A stretch of DNA of 64,000 nucleotides from Limnephilus marmoratus (taxonomy: Eukaryota; Arthropoda; Insecta; Trichoptera; Limnephilidae), in the NCBI GenBank assembly GCA_917880885.1, contig OU862910.1, positions 50,707,285-50,771,284 of the forward strand, read 5' to 3'. This document shows, one piece after another, positions 33,838-45,324 of this stretch. The notes beneath the pieces are model-generated. The model had not been told where the DNA came from. It searched no databases and worked only from the letters and a program-made list of their open reading frames with translations. A program made the position numbers and the translations under genes. Numbering within the stretch: position 1 is the stretch's first letter; each line of letters starts with the position of its first letter.

Positions 33838-34080
33838 ATTCGCATACTCTATTCATGTCTTTACAACTAATCGCACTAACTTTAAACAAGTCTAAATGTG
33901 TTGTATTTTGTTGACTATTGTCTTTTTACTGTCACGGGCTGTTTGCACAAACAATTTTATTTATCGGGTAATGTTATTAATACTGAAACATTTCATTGTA
34001 ATGTTAATTTTGGTCCGTTTATTGTTTATTGCGGGGTTTTGATTAATTTATTCAATGTTCGACCTAATGTTACCTACTAA

Positions 34081-35267
34081 TTTCGAAACATTTCGTTGTT
34101 ATAATATTTTAGGTTCGTTTATTGTTTATTGCAGGGTTTTGATTTATTCAACGAACATTCTATGTAGTTATATTTTTGTTTCTATTGAGAATAACCACAA
34201 TTTTCAAATAAGCGTAGTGAAATTCCTGTAAAGCCCTAGCTAAGAGTGTATACATTATATTTATATGAATAATAACGCTTTGTAAACGGGATAGAATGAG
34301 CTTTTGCCGGGGGAGTTTTGGAGTTTCGTGTCTACACTCAATAATAACTGATTATTATAAAAAATACGTGTAGCCCTAATTTCTTTATAATGAGAATATA
34401 ATGCATGTTTATCGGATAGTATTGCTTATAGTGGGGAGGGAATCTAACATAGCACGCACCATGGAGAGTTTACTAAAATATCTGCTTTATTTGCTATTTT
34501 AATACAACCACACAAATAGTAGGTAAGTACTGAGTGTTTGGTGATTGCGGTGAATGCGTTTGACCTCCCTCGAGAGCAAGTTGTGGGATTTTTGTAATTT
34601 AAAAATAGCTTTAAAAGAAAATTTGTGTTTGTATTAATGTAAATTAATGTAATGATGATCGCATTTTACGTGTGTCAAACAGTCGCAGGATTGTATAAAG
34701 TAACGCTAAGATGACTTTTGATTCAACACTCCAAATTGGCGCACATTCAAGAATGCTGAAACAATTCGAAACTGCATAAATGACGCTAATGAACTGAGTT
34801 GCACAGGGGTTGTATGACGTTATTCGATAGCCCCACGTCAGATAGTCCGATAGCCGGTGAAGGGTACGCTCGATGTTGTGAGGTTACGTTCCCGTGGGTA
34901 GTCGGAGTACTCCCGACCCTCGTAGTACTCCACACCCAGCCCGGCGATCAGCATGCACTTCTACACTATATCACCGCCGAACTTCGGATCCCTCCACTAG
35001 ACGCGACGAGCCGTTACACTTGACAACTAATACAACCAAACTTACGAATGTTTTAATTAATAATTTATAAAATGTTCTTTCACATGTTCGTCGGGGTCGC
35101 TTTTCGCGGGGGTTCGAGCAGTCTGCTTACGTCCACGCAACGCTCATATTTGGATGAAATCGCGAGGGAGGCGCGCATGTCTCCCGCTACTACAAGGCCG
35201 CTATCGATCCTTCGGGAGCGGGAGCGGGAGTCTTCCAAACCTAGTTCCCGTCCGTCTGGAGGTCACG
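34081..35267. other. Upstream flank of the signal-peptide exon; no gene seen
   Basis: 34081-34780 is AT-rich and featureless. From 34800 the GC content rises and CpGs become common, leading into the candidate promoter. Short open frames here have no recognisable domain. Confidence 0.4.
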
Positions 35268-35311
35268 GTGCGCATGAGCGGCCGCCATCTTGTGCCGCTC
35301 TTGGCGGGAAA
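35268..35311. promoter_or_regulatory. Candidate CpG promoter with NRF1-, YY1- and E2F-like sites
   Basis: Within a GC-rich block (about 35090-35360) three motif-like words are packed in 44 bp: gtgcgcatgagc (NRF1-like), gccgccatcttg at 35281-35292 (YY1 core; sense AAGATGGCGGC on the minus strand) and ttggcgggaaaa at 35300-35311 (E2F-like). The YY1 orientation points to minus-strand transcription, toward the signal-peptide exon 1.5 kb away. A possible 5'UTR donor (GAC|gtaagc) lies near 35136 on the minus strand. This is inference from motifs only. Confidence 0.35.
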
Positions 35312-35359
35312 ATGCCGCGTGGAAAACCCCGCCAGAGACATCTGTCGGGAGAAATAAGA

Positions 35360-36765
35360 CTTATGTTTGCGGCTGCTACTGACGCTGTTTTGTGGAAAAT
35401 GCGATTTTTTGATGCACGAATGCTTTTACCGGATTATGAATGCAAGAACCAGAGTAATTTCCATCCCAAGGGTGGCGATATACAAATGATTTTATTCCGT
35501 TTTACACAGGCGAAAAAACAAACGCAGTTCTTGCTATCGATATATACGTTCTTAAATGTTTGAATATACGAAATATTTCATAAGGCATGATGAAATTGAT
35601 GGTCACTTTTCACTGATTTGATTAACTGTAAAGATAAGCAAGCCTGAAAATCCATTTTCGTAATCATTTATTCACGAACCTGACATGTTAGTTTCCCGGC
35701 TAAAATATTTATTGATTTAATTTTCTTTTTAAGTTTTACAGAAAATGCATGTTTTATTAGTTTCGACTAAATTCATTTAACATTTTCCGATAAAATCTCA
35801 GGTAACCATTGTTTAACAAATTGTGAACAAAAAATCCCTGACATTTTTCCAAGATAATTTCAGGGTTTTTCCTTTTCCTTGCTTTCTCGGGGCAATATTG
35901 CCGTAAATTTTCTTACGGCAAGTTTAACAGCTTTTATACTATTAGGAAAATAAAAAGTGTTTTTCATTTATTTATTGGCCGTTTATCAGTGGAGGTAATC
36001 CACCTCTTACCCACCCTGGTATAAGTAACTGATGGTTACTTCTTCAAGGCTCTCGTAAGATTCTAATTTTTTTTCTTAAACGAAGCTACATTTATTTATT
36101 TTGAACGAATCTAGACCTCCAGTGTCCTTGCATACGTTGTTAGTAAGCAGTATGCAAGTGCTTAACAGGAAAAACAAAATTCAAAAAATAGGTTAGTAAG
36201 ACAAAGATAAATTAAACAGGGCAAAATAAAAACTCATTCATGAGGCTCCATGAGGCGGCATTGCATCTGTAAAAACCCGCAAGCACCTGCATAAAATAGA
36301 GAACATAAATAATACAATAAATCTCAAATCAATTGGCAAGTACCAACAAAAAATGTGAATGGCTTTCGGTCTGACCATAAACTACACCATCTTCCGTGGC
36401 CCGTGTCCGTGTCCGTGGCCGTTTATCAGTCGTTTTTTTTTATATTAATTCATTTATTCTCAATTCTCATCATCTGAAGAGGACAAATGTGAATTTGTGT
36501 ATTTGTGCTGACCGATAGTAACGAAAGTTTTTCAACCTATTTTGGAACACCCGCCCGCAGTTCTCTCTTACCCCGGAAATGACGCAAAGATACGATGGCG
36601 TTAATCAATTCTGTTTAAATTTAGATTAGCGTTTCAATTCGACAACGTCTTTTTTGCTTTTTTCATTCTTCAGCTTCATAAGAAAAAAGAAAATTATTAT
36701 TAATTAAATAATGTTTTATCCATGTAAATACACCACAAACCCAACACAAGCAAGGGTCTGCTTAA
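35360..36765. other. AT-rich spacer with one repeated segment
   Basis: 36077-36155 repeats 19156-19235. No gene recognised; the 163-codon plus frame ending at 35563 starts in the CpG block and has no domain. Confidence 0.4.
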
Positions 36766-37191
36766 GGGCCCGCAACGCGGATTTGTACCGATTTATTACA
36801 TATTTCCCTTAAACACGGTAAGTTTTAAAGCTCTTAAAAAATATATGTTATTCTTGAAGATAATATCTAGACTTTGCCCGCGCTGCAACGCAAATTATAT
36901 AAAATTCCCTCGATAGAAAAAAATCGCAAAGTATGCTACAAAAATTATTATTAACACGTTTGTTTCAGTTATTTTGCAAGTTATATGTATGAAAAAATTC
37001 ACAGTGTTTCTTTAAATGCTGTTTAAGATAATGCCCGTAAGATTTTTGCTCTATTTTAAACGAGTCGTGTTTTATTAAACATTTTCGCAATTTTCGCATT
37101 GATTTTGTCGCTGTAAATGTTAGCGCTCTCCTCTAACATTCGTAATTTCGTATCTCTCCATCTTCTTCTTTTCGGGCCCGGTTGCAGAGCC
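36766..37191 (+). mobile_element. TTAA-flanked MITE, copy 3
   Basis: TTAA at 36762-36765 on the left, TTGA on the right. Ends gggcccgcaacgcgg and cgggcccggttgcagagcc are inverted repeats. Body as in the other copies. Confidence 0.78.
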
Positions 37192-37257
37192 TTGAATTGA
37201 TTTACCTGTAACTACTACTGGACCCTCTTCTTTCTGTCCCCCTTCAACTTCATACTG

Positions 37258-37664
37258 GCGCCGCTATCCGAATTTCTACCGATTTCTTACGTATAAACAT
37301 TTGAAGTTTTTAAGCTCCTAAAAAAAGATATGTTATTTTTCAGATAATATCTAGACGGGGTTCCACGCCGAAACGCAAATTATATAAAATTCCCTCGATA
37401 GAAAAAAATCGTAAAGCATGCTGCGAAAATGATTATAAACACGTTTGTTTCAGTTATTTTACAAGTCTATAGTTCTTAAAAAAATCACAATGTTTCTTTA
37501 AATGATACAAGAAACCTTCCACGAGATTTTTGCTCTATTTTAAACGAGTCGTGTTTTATTACACATTTTCGCATCGATTTTATCGCTTTAAATATTGGCG
37601 CGCTCCTCTAACATTCGTAATTACATCTCTCCATCTTCTTATTTTTGAGCCCGGATGCGGGGCC
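37258..37664 (+). mobile_element. TTAA-type MITE, copy 4
   Basis: Same orientation as copy 3 and 67 bp away, sharing ccctcgatagaaaaaaatcg, cgtttgtttcagttatttt and ctaacattcgtaatt. The right end is cccggatgcggggcc; the left end is diverged. Confidence 0.72.
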
Positions 37665-38040
37665 TTCACAAGTAATTGTAATAAAATAACGTTATACCAC
37701 TGGCTACGAACACGTTCGTAACTTTGAAATTAGCGACTTTTTCATAACTAGTGCGATTTCGATTCAACCTACGGACAAGGAATTGTCTTTATCCTTAAAA
37801 TTGAGGACCTTTTCGTTAACTGCGTTTCCAGAATGGGGCGATAACGGTTCTACTAAACAATAAGGAATTATTGTCCTTGAAAAAATTAAGAAATCTTTTC
37901 AATTTTTTTGAAGTCAACAAAAGACAAGGCTTAGGGCGATTTTTGAAGTGAAAACTTCTTTAGCACCGTTGTGATTTGAAACTCGATGAAACGAAAAATG
38001 GCGACACTAAAAAGAGACAAACATATACATCTATGGGATT
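37665..38040. other. AT-rich spacer, nothing recognised
   Basis: No coding frame or clear repeat partner. Confidence 0.3.
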
Positions 38041-38070
38041 TAGCCTGCAAGAGAATGAGAGTGTATAAAC

Positions 38071-38481
38071 CATAGGTTCTCAACCTTAATTCGCCCACCG
38101 CCCACTTTGAGAATTTTTTTTTCTAACCCCCTTCCCAATTGTTTCCACCTACGAATCTGAATCAGCGAATCTGAAATAGCTATACCTAATTGTCACGATT
38201 ATATTTACCACAACCGGGGGGGGGGGGGGTACCTGGTTGCTACCTCCTTCCTTCTTGTATTCGTGATACAGTGTCAATTATTAATAATAATAATGCACGT
38301 AAGATTATTAGTACATGATAAGCGTGTTTTTTTTTTCTTTTTCGGATTATATTTTTTTACCTCCCCGCGCTCTCACTATGCCATCTCAACGCCCCTAGTT
38401 TTTTCTGGGTCTTTACTGCCCCCCCTGAAAGTCTCACAAACGCCCACAAGGGGGCGTTATCGCCCACGTTGAGAACCTATG
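38071..38481. mobile_element. Non-autonomous hAT element with exact 8-bp target duplication
   Basis: Ends cataggttctcaacct and cgttgagaacctatg. gtataaac is at 38063-38070 and again at 38482-38489. The related sequence at 12990-13020 has the site once (gagatagtataatcggtc). It holds a G-run at 38217-38229 and no transposase. Confidence 0.9.
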
Positions 38482-38889
38482 GTATAAACGGTCTATTTGC
38501 GCGGTGCGCAGTAATTCGTAGCCTATCAGTCTCCTCTTTGTGAGGTGCTTCGTAGCCTCCCCGCTCTTGTCTACTTTAGTTTTCTGAAGGTTTCATTTCT
38601 ACCGCCTGTGAGTTGCACACTCTGTTTTTCTTATCCTTACTCGTAAGTACATAGAATAAAGAATATAAAATTTGAAGTGTTTTCTTCCTTTAAAATTGAA
38701 TGGAATCAAATGTTTCACTGACTTCTAGACCGTTTAGCATGCGGTCTGTATCTCTTACACCTGCCTGAAGTTGTATGTCGCCCATTTGAATTTCGTAATC
38801 ATGGTGGAACATAGTTTTATATGGAAATGTAGGCCTAAATTGGGCCTATATTGGATCGCACCCATGGCACTTCTTGTATTATTCTTTAT

Positions 38890-39880
38890 TCTATGCTAAT
38901 GAGAACCAGTATCGCCCCTCTGTTCTCTCGGATGACATCAAAAAAATCGTTAATTTTAAGGTTAAGGACAATTCCTTTATCAATCTTTAAGTAGAACCAA
39001 AACCGCCTCTCTGATACATTATCACTTTTTTCATGTCTACTCTTATCTTCCTCTTGTCCTCTTCTGGTTGGGGTCCCATCGCTTTGACAATATGACAATG
39101 CGCCTATAAGCATCCTTGTCCTGGGATACAAGCGACCATAAATATACCAAACCACCCACCAAGCGACTCTGTCAATTACAGACACAACCACTCTTCCCAT
39201 AGACTCTGGAATTGCTTTCTGGAAACTGAGGGAAAAGAGCATCAAAACCCTCTTTGGAACAACAACTGAAATCCAAGACCTTTTGAGGCCTGCAAAAATC
39301 AAGTTTCCTCTTGAGACAGATGGGAGTTTATAAACTCAGCTGCTCAAACTGTGACGAGGTATAAGAAGGCCAGACAGAATGGACCGTCTTCAAAAAAGAC
39401 ATTCGAGCATGCAAACTCGGTCATCCTGACAAATCGGCTATTGCCGAGCACTTGAAACCGGCCAGTGTTTTGAATTTGTTCCTGAAGTCCTGCGAAGACC
39501 CAAAACGCATCGAGCACGCCTAATTACGGAGGCAATAGAAATCCACAAAAACCTTATTAATATTAATAGAGATGACGGGGCTAAGCTAGTTCTTGGTAGA
39601 GTATTATACTACCCTAAAGAAGGTAAAATTCTATAATAATATAATGCTCTGAAGTAAAGTATAGTAGATACCTGGGGAGACATGTTGTAGAACCAGAAGA
39701 CCTAGCCACATATCCAATGACAACTCTGGTGAACTTTATTAAAGGGACTGGGTTACTGTTAAAGGATTGAGGTAAAATGGGAGAAAGTACAATGGGCCCA
39801 TGGCCTAAGTACTCACGGGACTAGTACTAGTGGTAAACCGTCTCCGCTTTAAAAAAAATTTTAAAAAAATAAAGTATAAA
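38890..39880 (+). mobile_element. Penelope-like retroelement fragment
   Basis: Plus strand over broken frames gives ENQYRPSVLSDDI, IAFWKLREKSIKTLFGTTTEIQDLL, then GVYKLSCSNCDEVYIGQ-type sequence with a stop and frameshift, ERTVFK-RHSEHA and SCEDPKRIEHA. This fits the C-terminus of a Penelope-like ORF with a GIY-YIG domain remnant (39320-39515). It ends in an A-rich stretch near 39850-39880. Inactive. Confidence 0.68.
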
Positions 39881-40033
39881 AAATAAAAGTGGTGTTTACA
39901 AAGTTATTGTTTTATTTTAAATTGTTAATTTACTAAAATGTGCAAGTCTTCTCAATTACGACCTTTCTATGAAGAGTAGAAAGGGTTCGATACTAATCAT
40001 ACTTCAGGAAGTCAAGCTTCTCAATCAAATCTG

Positions 40034-40360
40034 ATTTGTGACTCCTCTTTTTACATTATGAAGAGGCCCTGAGGAAAATAATTTCCCTCAGAGGCTGCCA
40101 TCTTTGTGCTGAGGTTCTTCTTGAGGAGTGAAAATGTTGAAGGAGGAAGGAAACACAGTGACCGGCAAACCATACCACAGCCGAGTCGTTGAACTCAGGA
40201 ACGAGTCATTCCTTTCTCACAATGTGACAATCTCAACCGTGTACAAATGTTGAGAGTGCATTGGATTGTTCTCCAACTACGCGCCAGTGCCGAAGGAATT
40301 AATGACACTGGTTGTTTGGAGCATCTTCCAATGAAATACCGATAGAATAAGATCATAAAG
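40034..40360 (-). mobile_element. LINE X 3' end, second copy
   Basis: Minus strand carries gtttgccggtcactgtgtttcct, ttgtacacggttgagattgtcac, and the terminal ggcagcctctgagggaaattattttcctcagggcctc then atgtaaaaag, matching 6980-7243. This shows that the tail shared with SINE B belongs to the LINE family. Confidence 0.72.
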
Positions 40361-40795
40361 ATATACTATATGCTAGGATACCCTAGCGAATTTCTCTTGG
40401 GCATGCTTGGTATGAACCATCTATGGGTTAGAAGGGATGTGCTCACACATTTCTTCAAACTGATTCGTGGATGGTTCGAAAACTTAACCATCATGGAGAG
40501 CATTAGTTTCTGTATTCCCGATGGTTATCTCCGTCACCGACAGCATAGATCTCCCGGCTTGTAGAACTAACTTGCCAATGGTCATGCCAGTCGGGAGGAC
40601 TGTCTTGTTGTTAAATAGAATCACTACGACTCAATAGTGATAAGTTTAACATCAATGAAGCACAATTTAGACGGCAAACTTTGTGATGGCACTTCTTGCT
40701 GTTAGTCCGATTGTGCCTCATTGATGTTTAAATTGCTTATTTTCTCTCTTTAAAAACACTTCGAAATTTAAATTTTGTAATGTTTTGAAAATGAA
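40361..40795. other. Spacer, nothing recognised
   Basis: The 64-codon frame at 40370-40564 has no domain. 40655-40735 contains an imperfect inverted repeat (aatcaatgaagcacaatt / attgtgcctcattgatgtt type). Confidence 0.4.
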
Positions 40796-40799
40796 TAAA

Positions 40800-43190
40800 T
40801 TAAATTTATTTATTTATCTATAAAAGGTATGTTTACATAACATTATTCGATGCCTGTCTCACTAGGGAATACCTGTGTTGAGACAGGCGTAGAGGTACAT
40901 AAATGAGTATCATACATAAGAATATTTAATTACAACATGAGAATATTTAAGGTAAGATACATACTGATTTATACAATTCAAACAGAAAGATGATTAAGAT
41001 TGAGGGTTAATATCATAAAGAGAGCATTATATAGGTGAAGGAAGAGATTAATAAAGTAGTAAATCCTTTCGAGTCTATAGGAAGTTATATTATACATATA
41101 GGATTTTACTATTTTAAGTTCTTTAATAAGGGTAAGGACATACGTGAGATGGTAATTCTGTCTATTTGTACTCTATTTTACAGATGTTAGCAGTAGTGTG
41201 GCGTCCAATACTTATAATCCATTTCTTTAAATCTTGTTTGTATTTGGTCTTTGATTCGGTTTGTCTAATCGTGGCTGGAAGTGTATTGTATAGTTTGCAA
41301 CCTATGTATTTAAAGTGTTTTTGTCCAAAGGTGGTTTTAGAAAAGGGAGTTTGGAGAAGTTCTTTATTTTTGGCTCGTGTATTGTGTATCATTTGTGTTG
41401 GTTTGTATAGGATTTTGTTGTTTTTATGTAAATAAAGTAAGATGGATTTTGCGTAGAGCTGTTTAATGTCCATAACGTTGAAAGTATTGAAGATCGTATC
41501 AGTGCTGGTAGTGAGAGGAAGTTTAAGAATTATTTTTATTATTAGTTTTTGTGCTTTAATGATGGGTTCGAGGGCATTATAATAAGTGTTACCCCAAGCT
41601 AAAATTCCGTATTCGATGTGAGATTGGCACAGTGAGTAATACACTGTTTTTAAAAGTTGTAGGTTAAGGAAATTGCGCGTTTGTTTGAAAAAGTAAATAG
41701 ATTTGCGGATTTTGTTTGTAGTGTTAAGTATATGTTGCTTCCAATTTAGATGTGTATCAAAGGTTAATCCTAAATATTTGATAGTTGCTACTTGTTCTAG
41801 GCATGGGCAGTTGCAATTCCTGTTCTGAGATGAGTTATTACATTCGTGTATTTTTAATTTTGGGTGTAGGTTTGGTTTTGTGATATTGGTAAGACTAGAC
41901 AGTAAGTATTTTGTTTTCTGTATGTTAAGAGTTAATGTGTTCGAGTCAAGCCAATATTTAACCTTTTGAATTCCTACCTCCGCTTTAGAATATACGGTAG
42001 GCCAATCTTTTGCTTGAAATAGTAGTACAGTGTCGTCGGCGAAACTGACAATAGTGGCATCGATATCTAGGTTACACAACTCGTTAATGTATATTAGGAA
42101 GAGCGTTGGACCTATAACACTGCCTTGTGGGACACCGTAACTAATAGGTAAATTCTGACTCTTTGTAGCTCTGAGTTTAACCCATTGGGATCTGTCAGAT
42201 AGAAAACTGGAGAGGAGGCTTAATTCATTATTCCTAATACCTATGTTGAACAATTTGCGTTCTAATTTGATGTGTGATATTGTATCAAACGCTTTACACA
42301 GGTCGAGAAATACCGATAGACATTTCGAGCCCTTATCAAGGTGGCCAGAGATGTGGTCAGTGACGGTGGCTATGGCATCGTTTGTACTTTTCTGGTTTCT
42401 GAAGCCAAATTGCCGCGGCGATAGTAGGTTGTTGGTTTCCAGATATTCCATAAGACTATTATTAACGATCTTTTCAAATACTTTAGACAGGGAATTAAGT
42501 AATGTAATAGGACGATAATTACTAATATCAAGTTTGGAGCCTGTTTTGAAAATAGGGATAATAAGACCTTGTTTTAGAATGGTGGGAAATAATCCTTGGC
42601 GAATGCTAATATTCAGCAGATGAGTTAATGGTTGTATTATAACCGGGGCAATTTTTTTAAGAACACTGTTGGGTATTTAGTCAATGCCGGTGGATGAAGA
42701 GTTTTTTAAAGAGTTTATTACCGTAGAAACTTCTTTCTCTGTAACCGTTTTGAGAACAAATCGGGTTGGGAATTCATCATTGGAAGGGTGAACGCTAGGA
42801 CCCAGCATATGGTTGCTTGATTGGATTTTTGTTGCTAGTTCTGGACCTATATTTGCAAAATAACTGTTTATATGATTGACAATTGTGTTGGGGTTCGATC
42901 TAAAGTCTACGGTGATATCATTGATATTGAGAGAGTTTAAGGCGTCGGTGGCTTTATTTGAATTGGTAGCTTCCTTGAGGACTTTCCATATTTTTTTAGG
43001 ATCGTTGTTGCATTCGGATATTTTTTTATTGTAGTATAGATATTTGGCTTTCCTAATGACTTGTGTGCAAATATTTCGGTATCTTTTGTAGAAATTGAAT
43101 CATTCCCTGTCTCCTGTTCTCTAAAGATTGAGATCCATTTGTTAAAATATGAGAATCCATCAGACAGAACAAACCGCCCATTTCTGTACT
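40800..43190 (-). mobile_element. 5'-truncated non-LTR retrotransposon with nearly intact RT
   Basis: An RT ORF runs from about 43060 to a stop at 41162 with one in-frame TAA (42677-42679) and a frameshift near 43060. Motifs in order: IPIFKTGSKLDISNYRPI, SPRQFGFRNQKSTNDAI, LDLCKAFDTI, GVPQGSVIGPTLFLIYIN, SFADDTVLLF (catalytic), YLGLTFDTHLNW and a C-terminal SLCQSHIEYGILAWG. This fits the CR1/Jockey group; the endonuclease part is missing. The 3' UTR ends with a 10-bp-stem hairpin at 40852-40888 and a taaataaatttatt-like tail. It is the youngest-looking LINE here. Confidence 0.88.
41162..42451 (-). pseudogene. Reverse transcriptase ORF segment (429 codons open)
   Basis: The longest open frame outside ptc. 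It holds RT motifs from the FGFR block to the C-terminus, including the FADD active site. Upstream the same frame is interrupted by the TAA at 42677. Product: RNA-directed DNA polymerase of a non-LTR element, not a host gene. Confidence 0.88.
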
Positions 43191-43400
43191 GATTCAAGGG
43201 TTTTTTGCAAGTATTTTGGGGCTCCAGACCAAAGTAGTTGGCAAATTCAACAGTGCAATTTGTACAGGGTCAGTAGCTGTGCACTATCTGCAATATCTGC
43301 AGGCCATGTACAGTACGCCCAACATCTGAGAGGCTAACTTGACTCTGGCTTCATTGAAGCCCCCTTCAGAGGGTCCGAGCTCCCTTTTATCACTCCAAAC
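43191..43400 (-). mobile_element. LINE X fragment
   Basis: Minus strand: gactctggcttcattgaag-type sequence at the left of the RT remnant, ttgaatttgccaactactttggtctggagccccaaaa corresponds to 6788-6828. Very degraded. Confidence 0.55.
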
Positions 43401-44287
43401 CATATTTGACCTTGGAGGACTTTTTTTTCGTACATTTGTGGAAATTGTCCTTTAAAAATTAGTATAAATAAAAAGCAGGATTCAATATATAAATTCCATA
43501 AAAGTATGGCTATGATTTATTTATTAATTTCATGAATAATGTTATTTTATCATAAAGTTACAATACTTAAATTGGCATAGTGTACTAGGTTCTTCTCAGA
43601 GGTATTTGACTTGGATGATCTTCTACGCATCGCCGTTTCACAAAACAACTACATATTAACACCGCATACATCTGTCTAGACTGCAACCAAAAACACTTAT
43701 CATTTCGTTTATACTAACAATTATTTTATACTTGAAACAGAGCTATGATCCGGAGTATTTGTTGTAAAATAAATGAAAATGAGATTCAAAGAGAATAACT
43801 TGTATAATATGTATAAGTAGTTAAGATAAATGCAAGTAAAATAGAGCCAATTTAACTCTAAATATTATTTATAAATTTTAAAGAGAATTACGAAAAGGAC
43901 CATAGATATTTGCAAGTTTACAAAAATTGGGTAAATGCATTTTCATTAAGTAGCTAATAATTTTTTTTTTACATATTTTTACAATATTTCGATGAGTTTT
44001 TAGAGATGATATACAGTAAGGTTAGAATTTTAAGACATTTTGATTTGGTAAAAAAATATTTTGAACTTGTCTCATAAAGCAAATTCTTGAGTGCAAGGTT
44101 GTTACCGCTTGCTTTTTGTAACCCCTGTAAACTTTGGTTCAAATATTAAAACAAAAATGTATAAATACCGATGCACCTCGTCAATTTTACGGTCCTCCAT
44201 AAATAATATAAAAATAACTTAGTTTAATGCTACTTACATCCTATGCCTCTGTCTCACTCTGCTGTACAATATACAAGTAATCTCTGT
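43401..44287. other. AT-rich spacer, nothing recognised
   Basis: No coding frame or clear repeat. Confidence 0.3.
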
Positions 44288-44432
44288 TTTTTTTTTGTGA
44301 GTATCGCACAAGAGTCCCAACTGCTCCCAACCGTATGGAGCCAGTGAGACTATAGCATGCCCAATTGGGGTATGTTGTGAGGCTGAAGGTAGTGGGGAGG
44401 GGAAGGATATTGGGAACAGGAAGGTGGATGCA
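44288..44432 (-). repeat. SINE A 3' fragment
   Basis: Reverse strand: T-run, gtatcgcacaagagtccc, cccaattggggtatgttg, ctgaaggtagtgggg; then broken off. Confidence 0.72.
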
Positions 44433-44954
44433 AGTGTAGGTCATGGAAAGTCACTTAGGAAACAATTCTCACTATTATAAACATTAATGTACATATCCAA
44501 TTATAGTACAGGTTTACCCGATTAAGAACTGAATTGTCTTTTATTCTTCAAGCACCGAGCCCTTTGAAGAAATTAGAAGTCTAATTTAAAGAGTATTTTA
44601 AATATACAACGAGCCTTAGATGTATGTTGTACAACTTTTCAATATAAAAGTCCATTAATAACAACGACAATAATATCTATAAAAAATGATTGGTGGTTTG
44701 AAATAAATTAATAAACATAAACTTATTTTAAACTGTCAAAAATAAATTACATTTTTCAATGTTGAAATATAATTCAAAATAATGAATAATTGTATTATGA
44801 ATGTACAATCAATAGTAACATGACACCCTTCAGATTTGTACTGGTTTTTTTTTTCATTTTATTTTTTATTTTTTATTTCATTTTCTATGGAATTTTACGA
44901 AGTTTAAAGTAATTGAATTAATGCAGACAGAGGATAAGTTGAAAGAAATGGTGG

Positions 44955-45012
44955 TAAGTAAAAACACAGTATCTTCTTGAGACTCTCAAGGAAGACACTG
45001 TGTTTTCACTTA
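44955..45012. repeat. Tight hairpin downstream of ptc
   Basis: aagtaaaaacacagt...cttcttgag pairs with ctcaaggaag...actgtgttttcactt: about 26-bp arms with two mismatches and one bulge, loop of about 3 nt. Confidence 0.7.
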
Positions 45013-45188
45013 TCACGGCAGAATAGATGTTGAGGTATTGAAATGGCAAGCCTTTCATGGCATAAAATTAAAATAGTAATGGTACAAAAATAATAAAATT
45101 CGATAAATTTAAACTTACGAAGATAATGCTCAATTTGCCCTGAAAATTAGCATGTTAATTGCCTCCAAGTACATAAGATACAATATTT

Positions 45189-45324
45189 CGATCTTTTTGA
45201 ATAACAAAGTTCCATCTGTTGCGTTAACGTCATGCGATAATGGGATGTATAGTAAGCTACTTTAGAGATCATTATCGCATGGCGTTACTGCAACAGGTGG
45301 AACCTTGTTATTCCAAAGGGTCGA
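45189..45324. repeat. Hairpin MITE-like element, about 55-bp arms
   Basis: aataacaaagttccatctg...catgcgataatg is mirrored by cattatcgcatgg...caggtggaaccttgttatt, with about 7 mismatches over the arm. Confidence 0.72.

Noticed and set aside
35072..35563. 163-codon plus-strand frame
   Set aside because: It starts in the CpG block, has no domain, no splice-supported context and a composition set by GC-rich DNA followed by AT-rich DNA.
41166..41435. Plus-strand frame antisense to the LINE
   Set aside because: The minus strand carries the full RT motif set; this frame has none.
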